From: Burkholderia cepacia
GTDB lineage: Bacteria; Pseudomonadota; Gammaproteobacteria; Burkholderiales; Burkholderiaceae
NCBI RefSeq assembly: GCF_029962485.1
Contig: NZ_CP073638.1
Span: forward strand, 1,116,001-1,180,000
Reading direction: 5' to 3'
DNA: 64,000 nt
Below, one piece after another: positions 35,044 to 43,964 of this stretch. Position numbers and translations under genes: made by a program. Below the pieces are notes generated by a model. It was not told where the DNA came from. It saw nothing but the letters and a program-made list of their open reading frames with translations, and did no database searches. How positions within the stretch are numbered: the first letter of the stretch is position 1; each line of letters starts with the position of its first letter.

Positions 35044-36093
35044 TCAGGACGCGTCGTGCGCGCGTCCGGACGGCACGATGCGCGTCGCGAAACGCTGCGT
35101 GCCGTGTTGGTGAATGGTGAAGTCGATCGATGTCGCACCGATCGCGAACACGGCCGTGGCCAGCGTGTTCTCGTCGTCGGGGTCGGCCGGATCGTCGCGG
35201 TAGATCGGCAGCCCTTCCGGCGCGCGATCGCCGAGCACGTCGAGCAGCGCGGCTTCGTCGATCGCGTCGATGCCGGGTGTCAGCGCGTCGACGCGGCGCT
35301 GGCGGTCGGCCGACGATTGCGTGACGATCTGCGCTTCTGTTTCACAGCCCGGATGCACGAGATGATTCGCGTGCCCGGCAAGCCTCGCCACGTCGACGAC
35401 CGAGCAACGTGCGACGCTCGCCTCGATGCTCAACAGCCGCGTGTCGCCGGTCGCGCCGAGCGTATGATGAAAACCGCTCGCGCGCGCATTCACGCGCAAC
35501 ACGTCGGCGGCCGCGTCGAGCGACGTCGCGTCGAGCACCGCCCGCGCGAGGATCATGCGTGGCACGCCCGGAGCGGGCGTCTTGATCCGCAGATTGTTGA
35601 TCGCTTGCGCGATACCCGCGCGGTTCGCGGCAAACGTATGGCCCGGCAGCGAACCGGGGTAATAGAAACTGATGAACCCCGGCTTGCCCACCGGCTGCAC
35701 GTCGACGAGCAGGCACCGCTCGCGCAGGAACGGATCGCCGTCCTCGTTGTGCGCGATCCAGCGTGTACCGGCCACGTCGCGCGCGGCAAGCGTCGTGCAG
35801 CCGTCCGGCGCGTTGTGGATCAGCTCGCCGCGGCAGTTCCACAGGAAGATGTCCTCGGCCGGCCAGCCGATGCCCGCCGCGATCCCGTCCAGTTCCGCGA
35901 CAAGATCGGGGTACGCGGCCAGCGCGGCCTGCCGCAGCGCATCGACGAACGGATGGCCGCGCCAGCGGCGCACGGCCTGCCATGCGCTGCTCTGCTGCAT
36001 GTACGTGTCGAATACGGGGCGGGCAAGCTCGCCGAGGCGCACGCCGATGTCGAACGGCGCACCGGCGATGACGGGGGAAAGGGAAAGCGGCAT
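35044..36093 (-). CDS. C45 family autoproteolytic acyltransferase/hydrolase
   Basis: This 349-residue protein resembles acyl-CoA:6-aminopenicillanate acyltransferase relatives (Ntn hydrolases). The predicted autocleavage site is before Cys99 in HNAPDGCTTLAARD, followed by RWIAHNEDGD and YPGSLPGHTFAANRAGIAQA. After cleavage the Cys would be the N-terminal nucleophile cutting an amide bond. It is 20 bases after glnQ and 15 bases ahead of the aminotransferase, suggesting intracellular release of an amine or amino acid from an imported N-acyl compound. The actual substrate is unknown. Confidence 0.82.
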   Translation of the reverse strand: MPLSLSPVIAGAPFDIGVRLGELARPVFDTYMQQSSAWQAVRRWRGHPFVDALRQAALAAYPDLVAELDGIAAGIGWPAEDIFLWNCRGELIHNAPDGCTTLAARDVAGTRWIAHNEDGDPFLRERCLLVDVQPVGKPGFISFYYPGSLPGHTFAANRAGIAQAINNLRIKTPAPGVPRMILARAVLDATSLDAAADVLRVNARASGFHHTLGATGDTRLLSIEASVARCSVVDVARLAGHANHLVHPGCETEAQIVTQSSADRQRRVDALTPGIDAIDEAALLDVLGDRAPEGLPIYRDDPADPDDENTLATAVFAIGATSIDFTIHQHGTQRFATRIVPSGRAHDAS

Positions 36094-36113
36094 GTCGGCT
36101 ATTTCGGTTTCGT

Positions 36114-36842
36114 TCAGGACACGTGTTTCAGGAATTCCTTCAGGCGCGGCGTCGGCGGCCGGTCGATCAGGTCGACCGGATGGCCGTCCTCGGCAATGCC
36201 GCCCTGATCCATGAACAGCAGCCGCGTGCCGACCCGCTTCGCAAAGCCGATCTCGTGCGTGACGACGATCATCGTCATCCCTTCGTTAGCGAGATCCTGC
36301 ATCACTTTCAGCACTTCGTGGCGCAATTCCGGATCGAGCGCCGACGTCGGCTCGTCGAACAGCATCAACCGCGGCCGGATCGCGAGCGCACGCGCGATCG
36401 CGACGCGCTGCTGCTGGCCACCCGACAGCTCGGACGGGTAATGATTCGCGCGCGATTCGAGGCCGACCTTGTCGAGCAGCGCCATCGCCTGGTCGCGTGC
36501 TTCGGCGCGCGATGCGCCGCGTACCTGGATCGGCCCGAACATCACGTTCTCGAGCGCCGTCATTTGCGGAAACAGGTTGAACTGCTGGAATACCATGCCG
36601 GCTTCGAGCCGGATGTTGCGGATCGTCGTCGCGTTGCCGCGCACGCTCTGGCCGTCGACGAGCAATTCGCCGCCGGTGATTTTCTCGAGCGCGTTGATAC
36701 AGCGCAGCATCGTCGACTTGCCCGAACCGGACGGGCCGATCACGACGACCACCTCGCCCGCGTCGATCTTCAGGTCGATGTGCTTCAGCACCGGCACGTG
36801 GCCGAAGCTCTTCGACACGTTCTGGAATTCGATCATGCTCAT
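36114..36842 (-). CDS. glnQ: Amino-acid ABC transporter ATPase (GlnQ-like)
   Basis: This 242-residue ATPase is full length: Walker [11 protein letters not shown]-loop [17 protein letters not shown], signature [15 protein letters not shown], Walker [17 protein letters not shown] and H-loop [12 protein letters not shown]. It closely follows the polar amino-acid uptake subclass (GlnQ). It is separated from glnP by 229 bases instead of a few; that gap holds a TnpB remnant. It likely powers uptake with the glnP/glnH products. Confidence 0.93.
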   Translation of the reverse strand: MSMIEFQNVSKSFGHVPVLKHIDLKIDAGEVVVVIGPSGSGKSTMLRCINALEKITGGELLVDGQSVRGNATTIRNIRLEAGMVFQQFNLFPQMTALENVMFGPIQVRGASRAEARDQAMALLDKVGLESRANHYPSELSGGQQQRVAIARALAIRPRLMLFDEPTSALDPELRHEVLKVMQDLANEGMTMIVVTHEIGFAKRVGTRLLFMDQGGIAEDGHPVDLIDRPPTPRLKEFLKHVS

Positions 36843-36913
36843 AGGATGCTCCAGGACACGTTCAATTTCTGACAGGGCGGAATGAATCGTTGTTGACAGA
36901 CAGCACGACGCGA

Positions 36914-37051
36914 CCGAAAGGCATCGCGGGGCTGCGAATAAGAGAGTGGGCCTGCAGTGGCTGTGGTGTCGTGCATGATCGCGATATCAACGCTGCGTTG
37001 AACATTCTCCGATGCGGACGTGCATCGCCAGTTGTGGGAATTGCCCCTCTC
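36914..37051 (+). pseudogene. TnpB (IS200/IS605 OrfB) C-terminal remnant
   Basis: The plus-strand frame reads [18 protein letters not shown], then [20 protein letters not shown] and PVVGIAPL. This is the second half of the TnpB zinc ribbon (CxxCG) followed by H-D-RD-x-NAA-x-NIL, which carries the RuvC-III Asp. The rest of the protein, including the first CxxC and RuvC-I/II, is gone. The remnant lies antisense in the glnP-glnQ gap, and just downstream is a hairpin at 37046-37063 (CCTCTC / GAGAGG) that may be the element's right end. It is dead, but marks an old insertion. Confidence 0.75.
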
Positions 37052-37071
37052 CATTCAGAGAGGCAAGGACG

Positions 37072-37728
37072 TCAAAGGATGCGCATCCTCTTTTCGACGA
37101 CCCGAAGCGTCAACGTCATTGCGCCGGTAAGAATCAAGTAGATCACAGCCACGGCGCTCCAGATCTCGACCGCCTGGAAATTGCCCGCGATGATTTCCTG
37201 CCCCTTGCGCGTCAGTTCGCCGACACCGATCACGATGAACAGCGACGTGTCCTTCAGGCTCACGATGCACTGGTTGCCGAGCGGCGGAATCAACCGCCGG
37301 AACGCGAGCGGCCCGACCACCTTGAGCAGCACGCGCGGCATCGACAAGCCCATCGCGAGCCCTGCTTCCGTCAGCCCCTTCGGGATCGACAGCAGCGCAC
37401 CGCGCACCACTTCCGCGAGATACGCGCCGGAATTCACCGTGATCGCGATGATCGCGGCCGTCAGGCCGTCGATGCGGATATGCGCGAGCAGCGGCAGCGC
37501 GAAGTACAGGAACATCACCTGCACGACGATCGGCGTGCCGCGAATCAACTCAATATAGACCTGCGCGAGCACGTTCATCGCCTTCGGTCCGTAAGCGCGG
37601 AACATGCCCGCGACCATTCCGACGATGAAGCCGCCCACCAGCCCGAAAAATGCGATGAACACCGTCAACCGGACCCCGTCCATCAGGTCCGGCAACGCCG
37701 CCCAAATCGCCGACCAATCGAAATTCAC
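37072..37728 (-). CDS. glnP: Amino-acid ABC transporter permease (GlnP-like)
   Basis: This 218-residue permease was called from GTG 37728 with GGAGAG upstream, giving [18 protein letters not shown], which lines up with enteric GlnP. It has about five membrane segments and the EAA-type loop [20 protein letters not shown]. The motifs [20 protein letters not shown] and [23 protein letters not shown] are hallmarks of the His/Glu/Gln/Arg permease family. It is the second gene after glnH (66 bases apart). Confidence 0.93.
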   Translation of the reverse strand: MNFDWSAIWAALPDLMDGVRLTVFIAFFGLVGGFIVGMVAGMFRAYGPKAMNVLAQVYIELIRGTPIVVQVMFLYFALPLLAHIRIDGLTAAIIAITVNSGAYLAEVVRGALLSIPKGLTEAGLAMGLSMPRVLLKVVGPLAFRRLIPPLGNQCIVSLKDTSLFIVIGVGELTRKGQEIIAGNFQAVEIWSAVAVIYLILTGAMTLTLRVVEKRMRIL

Positions 37729-37794
37729 TTGTCGCTCTCCGTTCGATTCAAGACCGGCGCGGCCACCCGGCCGCGCCATGGCGCGCCGTCTCGC

Positions 37795-38547
37795 TTACAT
37801 CTTCGGCGGTTCGGCGCCGAACCACTTCTTGTAGATCTGCGCGTAGCGGCCGTCGGCCTTGATCTTCACGAGCGACGCATTGACCTTCGGCACGAGCGGG
37901 CTGCCCTTCGGGAAACCCATCCCGTACTTGTCGCCGCTGACCGGCTGGCCCGCAACCTTCACCTTGCCCTTGCCTTCGTTGTTCACGAAGAACAACACGT
38001 TCGGCGTATCGTGCATCGCCGCGTCGACGCGACCGGCTTCGAGCGCGAGGTAGGCCTGGTCGATGTTCGGGAACTGGCGGATCTCCTTCGGCTTCAGGTG
38101 CGCCTTGATCCAGTCGATCGTCGCGGTACCCGTCTTCGCGGCGATCACCTTGCCGTTCAGGTCGTCGATCGACTTGATCGACGTGTTGCCGGTCTGCACC
38201 ATCGCGGCCAGCCCGCTGTCGTAATACGGCGCGGAGAAGTCGATCGCCTTCTTGCGCTCCTCCTTGATCGTCATCCCCGACAGCGCGACGTCGATGTTCT
38301 GCGTCTGCAGCGCCGGGATCAGGCCCGCGAAATCCATCGGCTGGATCGTGTACTTCCAGCCCTGGTCCTTCGCGATCTCGGCCCACAGGTCGAGATCGAA
38401 GCCGACGTACTTGTCGCCCTGCTTGAACTCGAACGGCATGAACGACGTATCGGTCCCGACGACGAGCGTCTTGGTATCCGCGTGGGCGATGCTTGCGCCG
38501 AGCGCGGCGGCGACCGCGACGGCTTTCAGGAAGGAACGGCGACTCAT
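37795..38547 (-). CDS. glnH: Glutamine-type ABC substrate-binding protein (GlnH-like)
   Basis: This 250-residue protein was called from ATG 38547 with GGAGAG upstream. The signal peptide is residues 1-23 (cleavage after AHA). The mature protein follows GlnH almost motif for motif: TLVVGTDTSFMPFEFKQGDK, YVGFDLDLWAEIAKDQG, PMDFAGLIPALQTQN, ERKKAIDFSAPYY, QFPNIDQAYLALEAGRVDA and YKKWFGAEPP. It is first in the run glnH-glnP-glnQ-C45 hydrolase-aminotransferase-CMD protein. The strong likeness suggests glutamine, but the catabolic partners raise the possibility of an acylated or amide-type derivative. Confidence 0.93.
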   Translation of the reverse strand: MSRRSFLKAVAVAAALGASIAHADTKTLVVGTDTSFMPFEFKQGDKYVGFDLDLWAEIAKDQGWKYTIQPMDFAGLIPALQTQNIDVALSGMTIKEERKKAIDFSAPYYDSGLAAMVQTGNTSIKSIDDLNGKVIAAKTGTATIDWIKAHLKPKEIRQFPNIDQAYLALEAGRVDAAMHDTPNVLFFVNNEGKGKVKVAGQPVSGDKYGMGFPKGSPLVPKVNASLVKIKADGRYAQIYKKWFGAEPPKM

Positions 38548-38619
38548 GGTTTCTCTCCGCATGATTGGGCGATGTAACCGGCCAGCTGGCCGGCGGTAAC
38601 GACGACATCAGGCCGCACC

Positions 38620-38666
38620 GCAACATGCGATGTCGAATTAGACCTTAGTGCAACATGTGTTGTCAA
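38620..38666 (-). promoter_or_regulatory. glnH promoter with two 30-bp-spaced operator-like repeats
   Basis: On the minus strand, TTGACA (38666-38661) and TCTAAT (38642-38637) form a sigma-70-type promoter with an 18-base spacer, about 90 bases before the glnH start. Two near-identical 15-mers, GCAACATGCGATGTC (38620-38634) and GCAACATGTGTTGTC (38650-38664), lie exactly 30 bp apart. One sits inside the -35/-10 interval and the other just downstream of the -10. The second contains the dyad CAACA-TG-TGTTG. Confidence 0.6.
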
Positions 38667-38942
38667 ACGCGATACTACGACAACAAAAAAATCCGCAACG
38701 GATAAATGCATCGAGACAAACCCGGGCCGTGCGGAGCGGATTGATCAGAGGAAACGGGAAGATGGCGGGACAGGACGCCCCGCCGGATCGCGCTACCGCG
38801 GATGGCAGCGCGTAGGGAGAAGATGGCGGCGACGGGCCGCGATGGCCTGTGCGCACAGAGCCGGCAATCGCCGGCGCAACTCAACGCGTGTTGCGGGATG
38901 ACCGTGACCTTGCCGGACCGCGATGCGCCGATGCTGCGTCGC
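38667..38942. other. Non-coding stretch between the gln operon and the ABC exporter
   Basis: The remainder of this 395-base gap, after the glnH promoter, shows no gene with family features. It should hold the 3' end of the exporter transcript (minus strand); no clear T-tailed terminator is visible. Confidence 0.5.
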
Positions 38943-41900
38943 TCACGCAGCCACCCCGCTCGCCTGATGCGACACGAGCCGCGCATACGCGCCCTGCCGT
39001 GCCAGCAGGTCCACGTGGCTTCCCGCTTCGATCACGCTGCCCTGCTCGATCACGAGGATCAGGTCGGCATTGCGCACGGTCGACAACCGGTGCGCGATGA
39101 TGATCGACGTGCGCTGCGTCATCAGGTCTTCCAGCGCCGCGCGGATCTGCTGCTCGCTGATCGTGTCCAGATGGGACGTCGCCTCGTCGAGGATCAGCAC
39201 GGGCGCATCCTTCAGGAATGCGCGCGCGATTGCGACGCGCTGGCGCTGGCCGCCCGACAGCTGAACGCCGCGCTCGCCGACGCGCGTCGCGAGCCCGTCC
39301 GGCAGCCGCGCAACGAAATCGCCGAGCGCCGCATGGTCGATCGCGCGCTGCACGTCCGCGCCGGACGCGTCGTTCGCGGCGAGCCGGATGTTCGCTTCGA
39401 GCGTGTCGTTGAACAGGTAGGTATCCTGCGCAACCAGCGCGATGTGCTGCCGCAGGTCGTCGAGCCGCAGGTCGCGCAGGTCGACGCCGCCGAGCGTCAC
39501 GCGGCCCTGCTGCGGATCCCAGAAGCGCAGCAGCAGGCTCGCGACCGTCGACTTGCCGGCGCCCGACGCACCGACCAGCGCGACCGTACTGCCCGGCGGC
39601 ACCTCGAAGCTCACGCGATCGATCGCGGGCACGCCGCGGCCCGGATAGGTGAACAACGCCGCCTCGAAACGCACGGCCGGATTACCGGGCATCGCGTGCG
39701 TGCCGTCCGTCACGGTCACGGGCTCTTTCTCCAGCGCGCGCAAGCGGCGCGTCGACGCGATCGTGTCCGCCAGCTGGCGCGCAACCTGGCCGATTTCGGC
39801 CACCGGCATGAACGCGGCCACGGCGACCAGCACCAGCAGCGGCAACGACGCGTGCGGAAACCAGCCGCGTGCGCACAGCAGCGCACCGAGCGCCGCGACG
39901 GCCAGCCCGCCGAGGCCGCTCGCGACTTCCAGCGCGGCGCTCTGCGTCGACAGGTCGTCGAGCAGCTTCGCGCGCTGCCGGCGATACGCATCGACCTCGG
40001 CCAGGAACGCTTCCCGCCGGCGCACGATCGCCTGGAACGCGGTCAGTTCCGCGAGCCCCTGGATCGTTTCGGTCAGGTGCGCGCCCAGCTGGCCGAGCGC
40101 TTCGCGCGCGCCGGTGCCGAGCCGGTCGACGTCGCGCCGCGCGAGCACGGGCGCCAGCCCAGCCCACAGCAGGAACGGCAGCAGCACGAGCGCGAGCGGC
40201 CATGCGATCGACGCGAGCAGCACCAGCACGGCGGCCGGCACCAATACCGCGACGAACGCGGGCGCGAGCGTGTGCGCATAGAAATATTCGACGGTCTCGA
40301 CATCCTGCGTCGCGAGCGACACGAGATCGCCGGAACGGCGGCGCAGCAGCCCGGCCGGCGCGAGGCGTTCGAGCGTCGCGAACAGCGCGATGCGCATTTC
40401 CGCGAGCAGCCGGTACGCCATGTCGTGCGCGAGCCACGATTCGAGCCAGTGCAGCACGGCCGCCACCGGCGCGATCACGAGCAGCGCGACGACGAGCGCG
40501 GTGCTCACGTGGCCGGACGACACCGCACCGACCACAAGTGCGCCGATCACGCCGACGCCGATGAACGCGAGCACGCGGCCGATCCCGAACAGCACGGTCA
40601 GCGCCACCTTGCCCTTCCACGGCTGCACGAAGCGCAGCAGCGTCTGCAACGTTTCCGGCCAGCCGATCGTCGCCGCGTCGTCGTTCAGCGGCCGCACCTG
40701 CGGACCCGACGACGCACGCGCAGTGGTGCCTGCCGTCGCCGCCGCGCCGACGGATTCGGCGACCGCCTCCAGTTGTGGCCCCATCAGCCGGCGATACGGA
40801 CCGTCACGCGCGATCAGCGCCGCGTGCGTGCCTTCGTCGACCACCTGCCCCTGGTCGAGCACGAGAATGCGGTCTGCGCCGATCACGCTGGACAACCGGT
40901 GCGCGAGCACGAGCGTCGTCCGGCCGCGCGTGAGCCGGTCGAGCGCCTGCTGGATCAGCGCTTCATTCTCCGCATCGACCGACGAAAGCGCCTCGTCGAG
41001 CAGCAGGATCGGCGCATCGCGCAGCAGCGCGCGGGCAATCGCGATGCGCTGGCGCTGGCCGCCCGACAGCATGAGCCCGCGTTCGCCGATGCGCGTCGCG
41101 TAGCCGTCGGGCAGCGCCGAAATGAAATCGTGCGCGTTGGCGGCGCGCGCGGCCGCGATCATGTCGGCATCGCTTGCATCGGGGCGGCCAAGGCGCAGGT
41201 TATCGGCCACGCTGCCATCGAACAGTGTCGCGTCCTGCGCGACGACCGCGATCATTTCGCGCACCTGGTCGCCATCGAGCGTACGCACGTCGTGGCCGCC
41301 GATCCGTACGGCACCGCCCTGTGCGTCGTGCTGGCGCAGCAACAGGCGCACGATCGTGGACTTGCCCGCACCGCTCGGCCCGACGATGGCGACCGTCTCG
41401 CCTTCGCGAACCGTGAAGCTCAGCGCCGCATGCGCATCCGCGCGGCGCCCAGGATATGCGAAGCTGACGTCGTCGAACGCGAGCTCCGGCCGCAAGCCCG
41501 TCACGCGCGGCACGTCGGCCGCCGGTGCCTGGCTGCGCGCGTCGAGCAGCGCATGGATCGCGTTCGCGGCCGACTGGCCGATCATCCCCTGGTGCAATAC
41601 GGAACGCAGGTCGCGCAGCGGCCGAAAGATTTCGCTGCCGGCCATCAGCACGATCAGCAATGCTTCGAGACTCATGTCGCCATGCCGCACGCGCCATGCG
41701 CCCACCGCGATCGCCGCGGCCGCGCCCAGGCCCGTGCCGAGATCCGTGAAGAGCCGCGTCAGCAGGCCGAGCGCGAGCACCCAGAACGTGCTGTCGGACA
41801 GCGCACGCGCCTTCGCGGCCAGCTTCGCGCCGAACGCGGTGCTCTGCCCGAACGCCTTCAGCGTCGGCAGGCCCTGCACCGCGTCGAGAAACTCCTCGCC

Positions 41901-42482
41901 GAACGCCTTGAACGCGGCCGAGCGCGCGAGCGCCGCACGCTTGTCGGCACGATGCACGAGCTGCGGCAGCGCGAGCGTCACGAGCGCCGCGACCAGCAGG
42001 ATCGCGGCCGTCGGTACGTCCCACCATGCGAGCACCGCGAAGATCATGACCGGCGCACACGCGGCGATCACGAGCTGCGGCAGATAGACGCCGAAGAAGG
42101 TTTGCAGCTGCTCGACGCCGTCGACGACGGCCAGCATCACGCCGCCCGTGCGCTCGCCGCTGAACCACGCAGGACCGAGCGCGGCGATCCGGTCGAACAG
42201 CCGCGCGCGCAGCGTGGCCTGTACGCGTCCGGCCGTGTGCTGCGCGAGCACCGTGCGGCGATGGTCGAGCCACGCGCGCAACAGCACGCAGGCCGCCGTT
42301 GCAACGACGGCTTCGCCGATGCTGCGTACCGGCGCGCCGGCAAAAACCAGCGCCAGCACGCGCCCGAGAAAGACGAAACGCAGGATGCCGACACCCATCG
42401 CGAGCAGCCCGAGCGCGACGGCCGCGGCCACGCGCCAGCGCAGTCCCGCCATCATTGCCCATAGTCGTCGGTCGAAATACAT
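38943..42482 (-). CDS. Fused double ABC exporter, CydD-CydC type (two permease-ATPase halves in one chain)
   Basis: This 1179-residue protein has two complete ABC exporter halves. In half 1, six membrane segments (about 1-320) precede an ATPase with Walker A IVGPSGAGKST and signature LMLSGGQRQRIAIARALL. A linker near 570-620 leads to half 2, with a second membrane domain and ATPase ([28 protein letters not shown], Walker B VLILDEATSHLD). Order and style resemble thiol-reductant exporter CydDC, which is normally two genes, giving a single-chain version. Cysteine/glutathione export is the guess; a siderophore or lipid exporter is not excluded. It diverges from the LysR at 42602. Confidence 0.85.
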   Translation of the reverse strand: MYFDRRLWAMMAGLRWRVAAAVALGLLAMGVGILRFVFLGRVLALVFAGAPVRSIGEAVVATAACVLLRAWLDHRRTVLAQHTAGRVQATLRARLFDRIAALGPAWFSGERTGGVMLAVVDGVEQLQTFFGVYLPQLVIAACAPVMIFAVLAWWDVPTAAILLVAALVTLALPQLVHRADKRAALARSAAFKAFGEEFLDAVQGLPTLKAFGQSTAFGAKLAAKARALSDSTFWVLALGLLTRLFTDLGTGLGAAAAIAVGAWRVRHGDMSLEALLIVLMAGSEIFRPLRDLRSVLHQGMIGQSAANAIHALLDARSQAPAADVPRVTGLRPELAFDDVSFAYPGRRADAHAALSFTVREGETVAIVGPSGAGKSTIVRLLLRQHDAQGGAVRIGGHDVRTLDGDQVREMIAVVAQDATLFDGSVADNLRLGRPDASDADMIAAARAANAHDFISALPDGYATRIGERGLMLSGGQRQRIAIARALLRDAPILLLDEALSSVDAENEALIQQALDRLTRGRTTLVLAHRLSSVIGADRILVLDQGQVVDEGTHAALIARDGPYRRLMGPQLEAVAESVGAAATAGTTARASSGPQVRPLNDDAATIGWPETLQTLLRFVQPWKGKVALTVLFGIGRVLAFIGVGVIGALVVGAVSSGHVSTALVVALLVIAPVAAVLHWLESWLAHDMAYRLLAEMRIALFATLERLAPAGLLRRRSGDLVSLATQDVETVEYFYAHTLAPAFVAVLVPAAVLVLLASIAWPLALVLLPFLLWAGLAPVLARRDVDRLGTGAREALGQLGAHLTETIQGLAELTAFQAIVRRREAFLAEVDAYRRQRAKLLDDLSTQSAALEVASGLGGLAVAALGALLCARGWFPHASLPLLVLVAVAAFMPVAEIGQVARQLADTIASTRRLRALEKEPVTVTDGTHAMPGNPAVRFEAALFTYPGRGVPAIDRVSFEVPPGSTVALVGASGAGKSTVASLLLRFWDPQQGRVTLGGVDLRDLRLDDLRQHIALVAQDTYLFNDTLEANIRLAANDASGADVQRAIDHAALGDFVARLPDGLATRVGERGVQLSGGQRQRVAIARAFLKDAPVLILDEATSHLDTISEQQIRAALEDLMTQRTSIIIAHRLSTVRNADLILVIEQGSVIEAGSHVDLLARQGAYARLVSHQASGVAA

Positions 42483-42601
42483 GTTGCCCTCCGGTCAGTG
42501 ATTCGTTGCTTTTTTCTTGACCGGATCGAGGCTACCCGCGCCGCCCACGCGCGGCAAAAGATGATTTTTCAACGGGTGTTGAGTCAACTACAATACCCGC
42601 C

Positions 42602-43549
42602 ATGTCGCACCTTCCTCCCCTTAGCGCACTGCGTGCTTTCGAAGCGGCCGTCCGCCTCGGCGGGTTCGCGCGTGCAGCGGTCGAGTTGAACGTGTCGACC
42701 AGCGCGGTCAGTCACCAGATCCGCTCGCTCGAGGAATCGCTGGGTGCGCGGCTGCTCGAACGCAGCACGGGGTTGGGCGGCATCGGCCTCACGCCGGCCG
42801 GCGCACGCCTGCTGCCGGCCGTCAGCGATGCGCTGTCGCGTCTCACCGACGCCTGTGCCGAGATTCGCGGCACCGCGCAACGGCTGACCGTGTCCGCCAA
42901 CGCGCCGTTTTCGTCGATGTGGCTCGCGCGCCGCCTCGCGGAATTCTCGTCGCTTCATCCCGACACACCGCTGCATGCCGTCGTCCTCGACGAAGAGCCG
43001 GATTTCGCGCGCAGCGGCGTCGATCTGGCGATCGTGCACGTGCCTGCGCACCGGCTGCGAGCCGACGACGACGTGCTGCTGCGGGAAACCGTGTTTCCGG
43101 TCTGCAGCCCCGAACTGTTTCCGTACGCATCGGGGCACGTGTGCCGCTCGCGGCTGCTGCAGGAAATGCACGAGGACAGCCCCGAGATCGACTGGCGCAA
43201 CTGGACGTCGGAATTCGGATTGCCGGGCGATTTCGAAACGAAGATCGTCCGTTACAGCAGCTTCAGCCAGGTGATCGGCGCGGCGGTCGGCGGTGCAGGT
43301 ATTGCACTCGGCCGCGTGCCGCTGATCGAACCCGAGCTGCGCAGCGGACGCCTGGTGCCGCTGGTGCCGGGCCTCGCACGCGATGCATCGTGGTGTTTCG
43401 TGCTGCGCCGCCATCCGTCGACGCGGCACCGGCTGCTCGATCCGTTGATCGCGTTCCTGCGCAGCGAGGCGGAAGCGCCGCCGTTCGTCGCGAAGATGGT
43501 TGCGCCCGCATCCAACGACAGTCACGCACGGGGCGCGGGCGGCGCCTGA
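42602..43549 (+). CDS. LysR-family regulator, GcvA-like
   Basis: This 315-residue protein has an HTH at about 5-65 (LSALRAFEAAVRLGGFARAA, then NVSTSAVSHQIRSLEE) and an effector domain starting RLTVSANAPFSSMWLARRLAEF. The GcvA-like subgroup often controls a neighbouring divergent gene; here the double ABC exporter starts 119 bases away on the other strand. A palindromic hairpin (GGCCGGC / GCCGGCC, 43552-43572) follows the stop. Effector unknown. Confidence 0.9.
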   Translation: MSHLPPLSALRAFEAAVRLGGFARAAVELNVSTSAVSHQIRSLEESLGARLLERSTGLGGIGLTPAGARLLPAVSDALSRLTDACAEIRGTAQRLTVSANAPFSSMWLARRLAEFSSLHPDTPLHAVVLDEEPDFARSGVDLAIVHVPAHRLRADDDVLLRETVFPVCSPELFPYASGHVCRSRLLQEMHEDSPEIDWRNWTSEFGLPGDFETKIVRYSSFSQVIGAAVGGAGIALGRVPLIEPELRSGRLVPLVPGLARDASWCFVLRRHPSTRHRLLDPLIAFLRSEAEAPPFVAKMVAPASNDSHARGAGGA

Positions 43550-43551
43550 CG

Positions 43552-43572
43552 GGCCGGCACGTGAAGCCGGCC
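43552..43572. terminator. Hairpin between convergent LysR and MAPEG genes
   Basis: GGCCGGC pairs with GCCGGCC around the 7-base loop ACGTGAA, placed between two convergent stop codons. There is no T-tract, so confidence is limited. Confidence 0.4.
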
Positions 43573-43592
43573 TCGCATGGCGTGCCGGCTGC

Positions 43593-43964
43593 TTACGGCG
43601 TAGCGAAGAACAGCGCGACGACGCACGCCATCCCGCCGAACCACACCAGCGAACGCAGCGACGCCCAGTTCAGCAGGTACATCAGCGCATAGACGATGCG
43701 GATCGCGACGAACGCCATCGCGAGCTGGTCGACGCGATGCACGTTCGCGCCGTTGTGCCATGCCACCACCAGCGCGGCCGTGAACAGCGCAAGCGCTTCC
43801 CATGAATTCTGATGCACGGCCTGGGCCCGGGCGCGCCAGCCTTCGAGCTTCGCGAGGTAATCGCGCGGCGCGCGGTTGTCGTAGCCCTTGCGGGCCTTGG
43901 CCAGGAACGTCATCGGGAACGGCAACACCGCCACGATGAACAGGCACAGCTGGGACGTCGTCAT
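43593..43964 (-). CDS. MAPEG family membrane protein
   Basis: This 123-residue protein was called from ATG 43964 with GGAGGAG upstream. It has four hydrophobic helices and the MAPEG-like motif NRAPRDYLAKLEGWRARAQAVHQNSWEALALFTAALVVAW, where R-A-x-x-A-x-x-N-x-x-E-x-x-x-x-F is the family pattern. Eukaryotic relatives are glutathione-dependent membrane enzymes; bacterial functions are mostly unknown. Confidence 0.85.
   Translation of the reverse strand: MTTSQLCLFIVAVLPFPMTFLAKARKGYDNRAPRDYLAKLEGWRARAQAVHQNSWEALALFTAALVVAWHNGANVHRVDQLAMAFVAIRIVYALMYLLNWASLRSLVWFGGMACVVALFFATP

Noticed and set aside
34021..36207. Open plus-strand frame of 728 codons opposite the aminotransferase, C45 and glnQ genes
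   Set aside because: Antisense to three genes with clear motifs; no domain is recognisable in it.
36890..37141. Full open frame around the TnpB remnant as an intact small gene
   Set aside because: Only the segment from about 36914 to 37051 resembles TnpB; the rest reads through glnP antisense with no start signal.
38802..42464. Open plus-strand frame of 1220 codons opposite the double ABC exporter
   Set aside because: Antisense to a protein with two complete sets of ABC motifs; the antisense product is His/Arg/Gln-rich noise.
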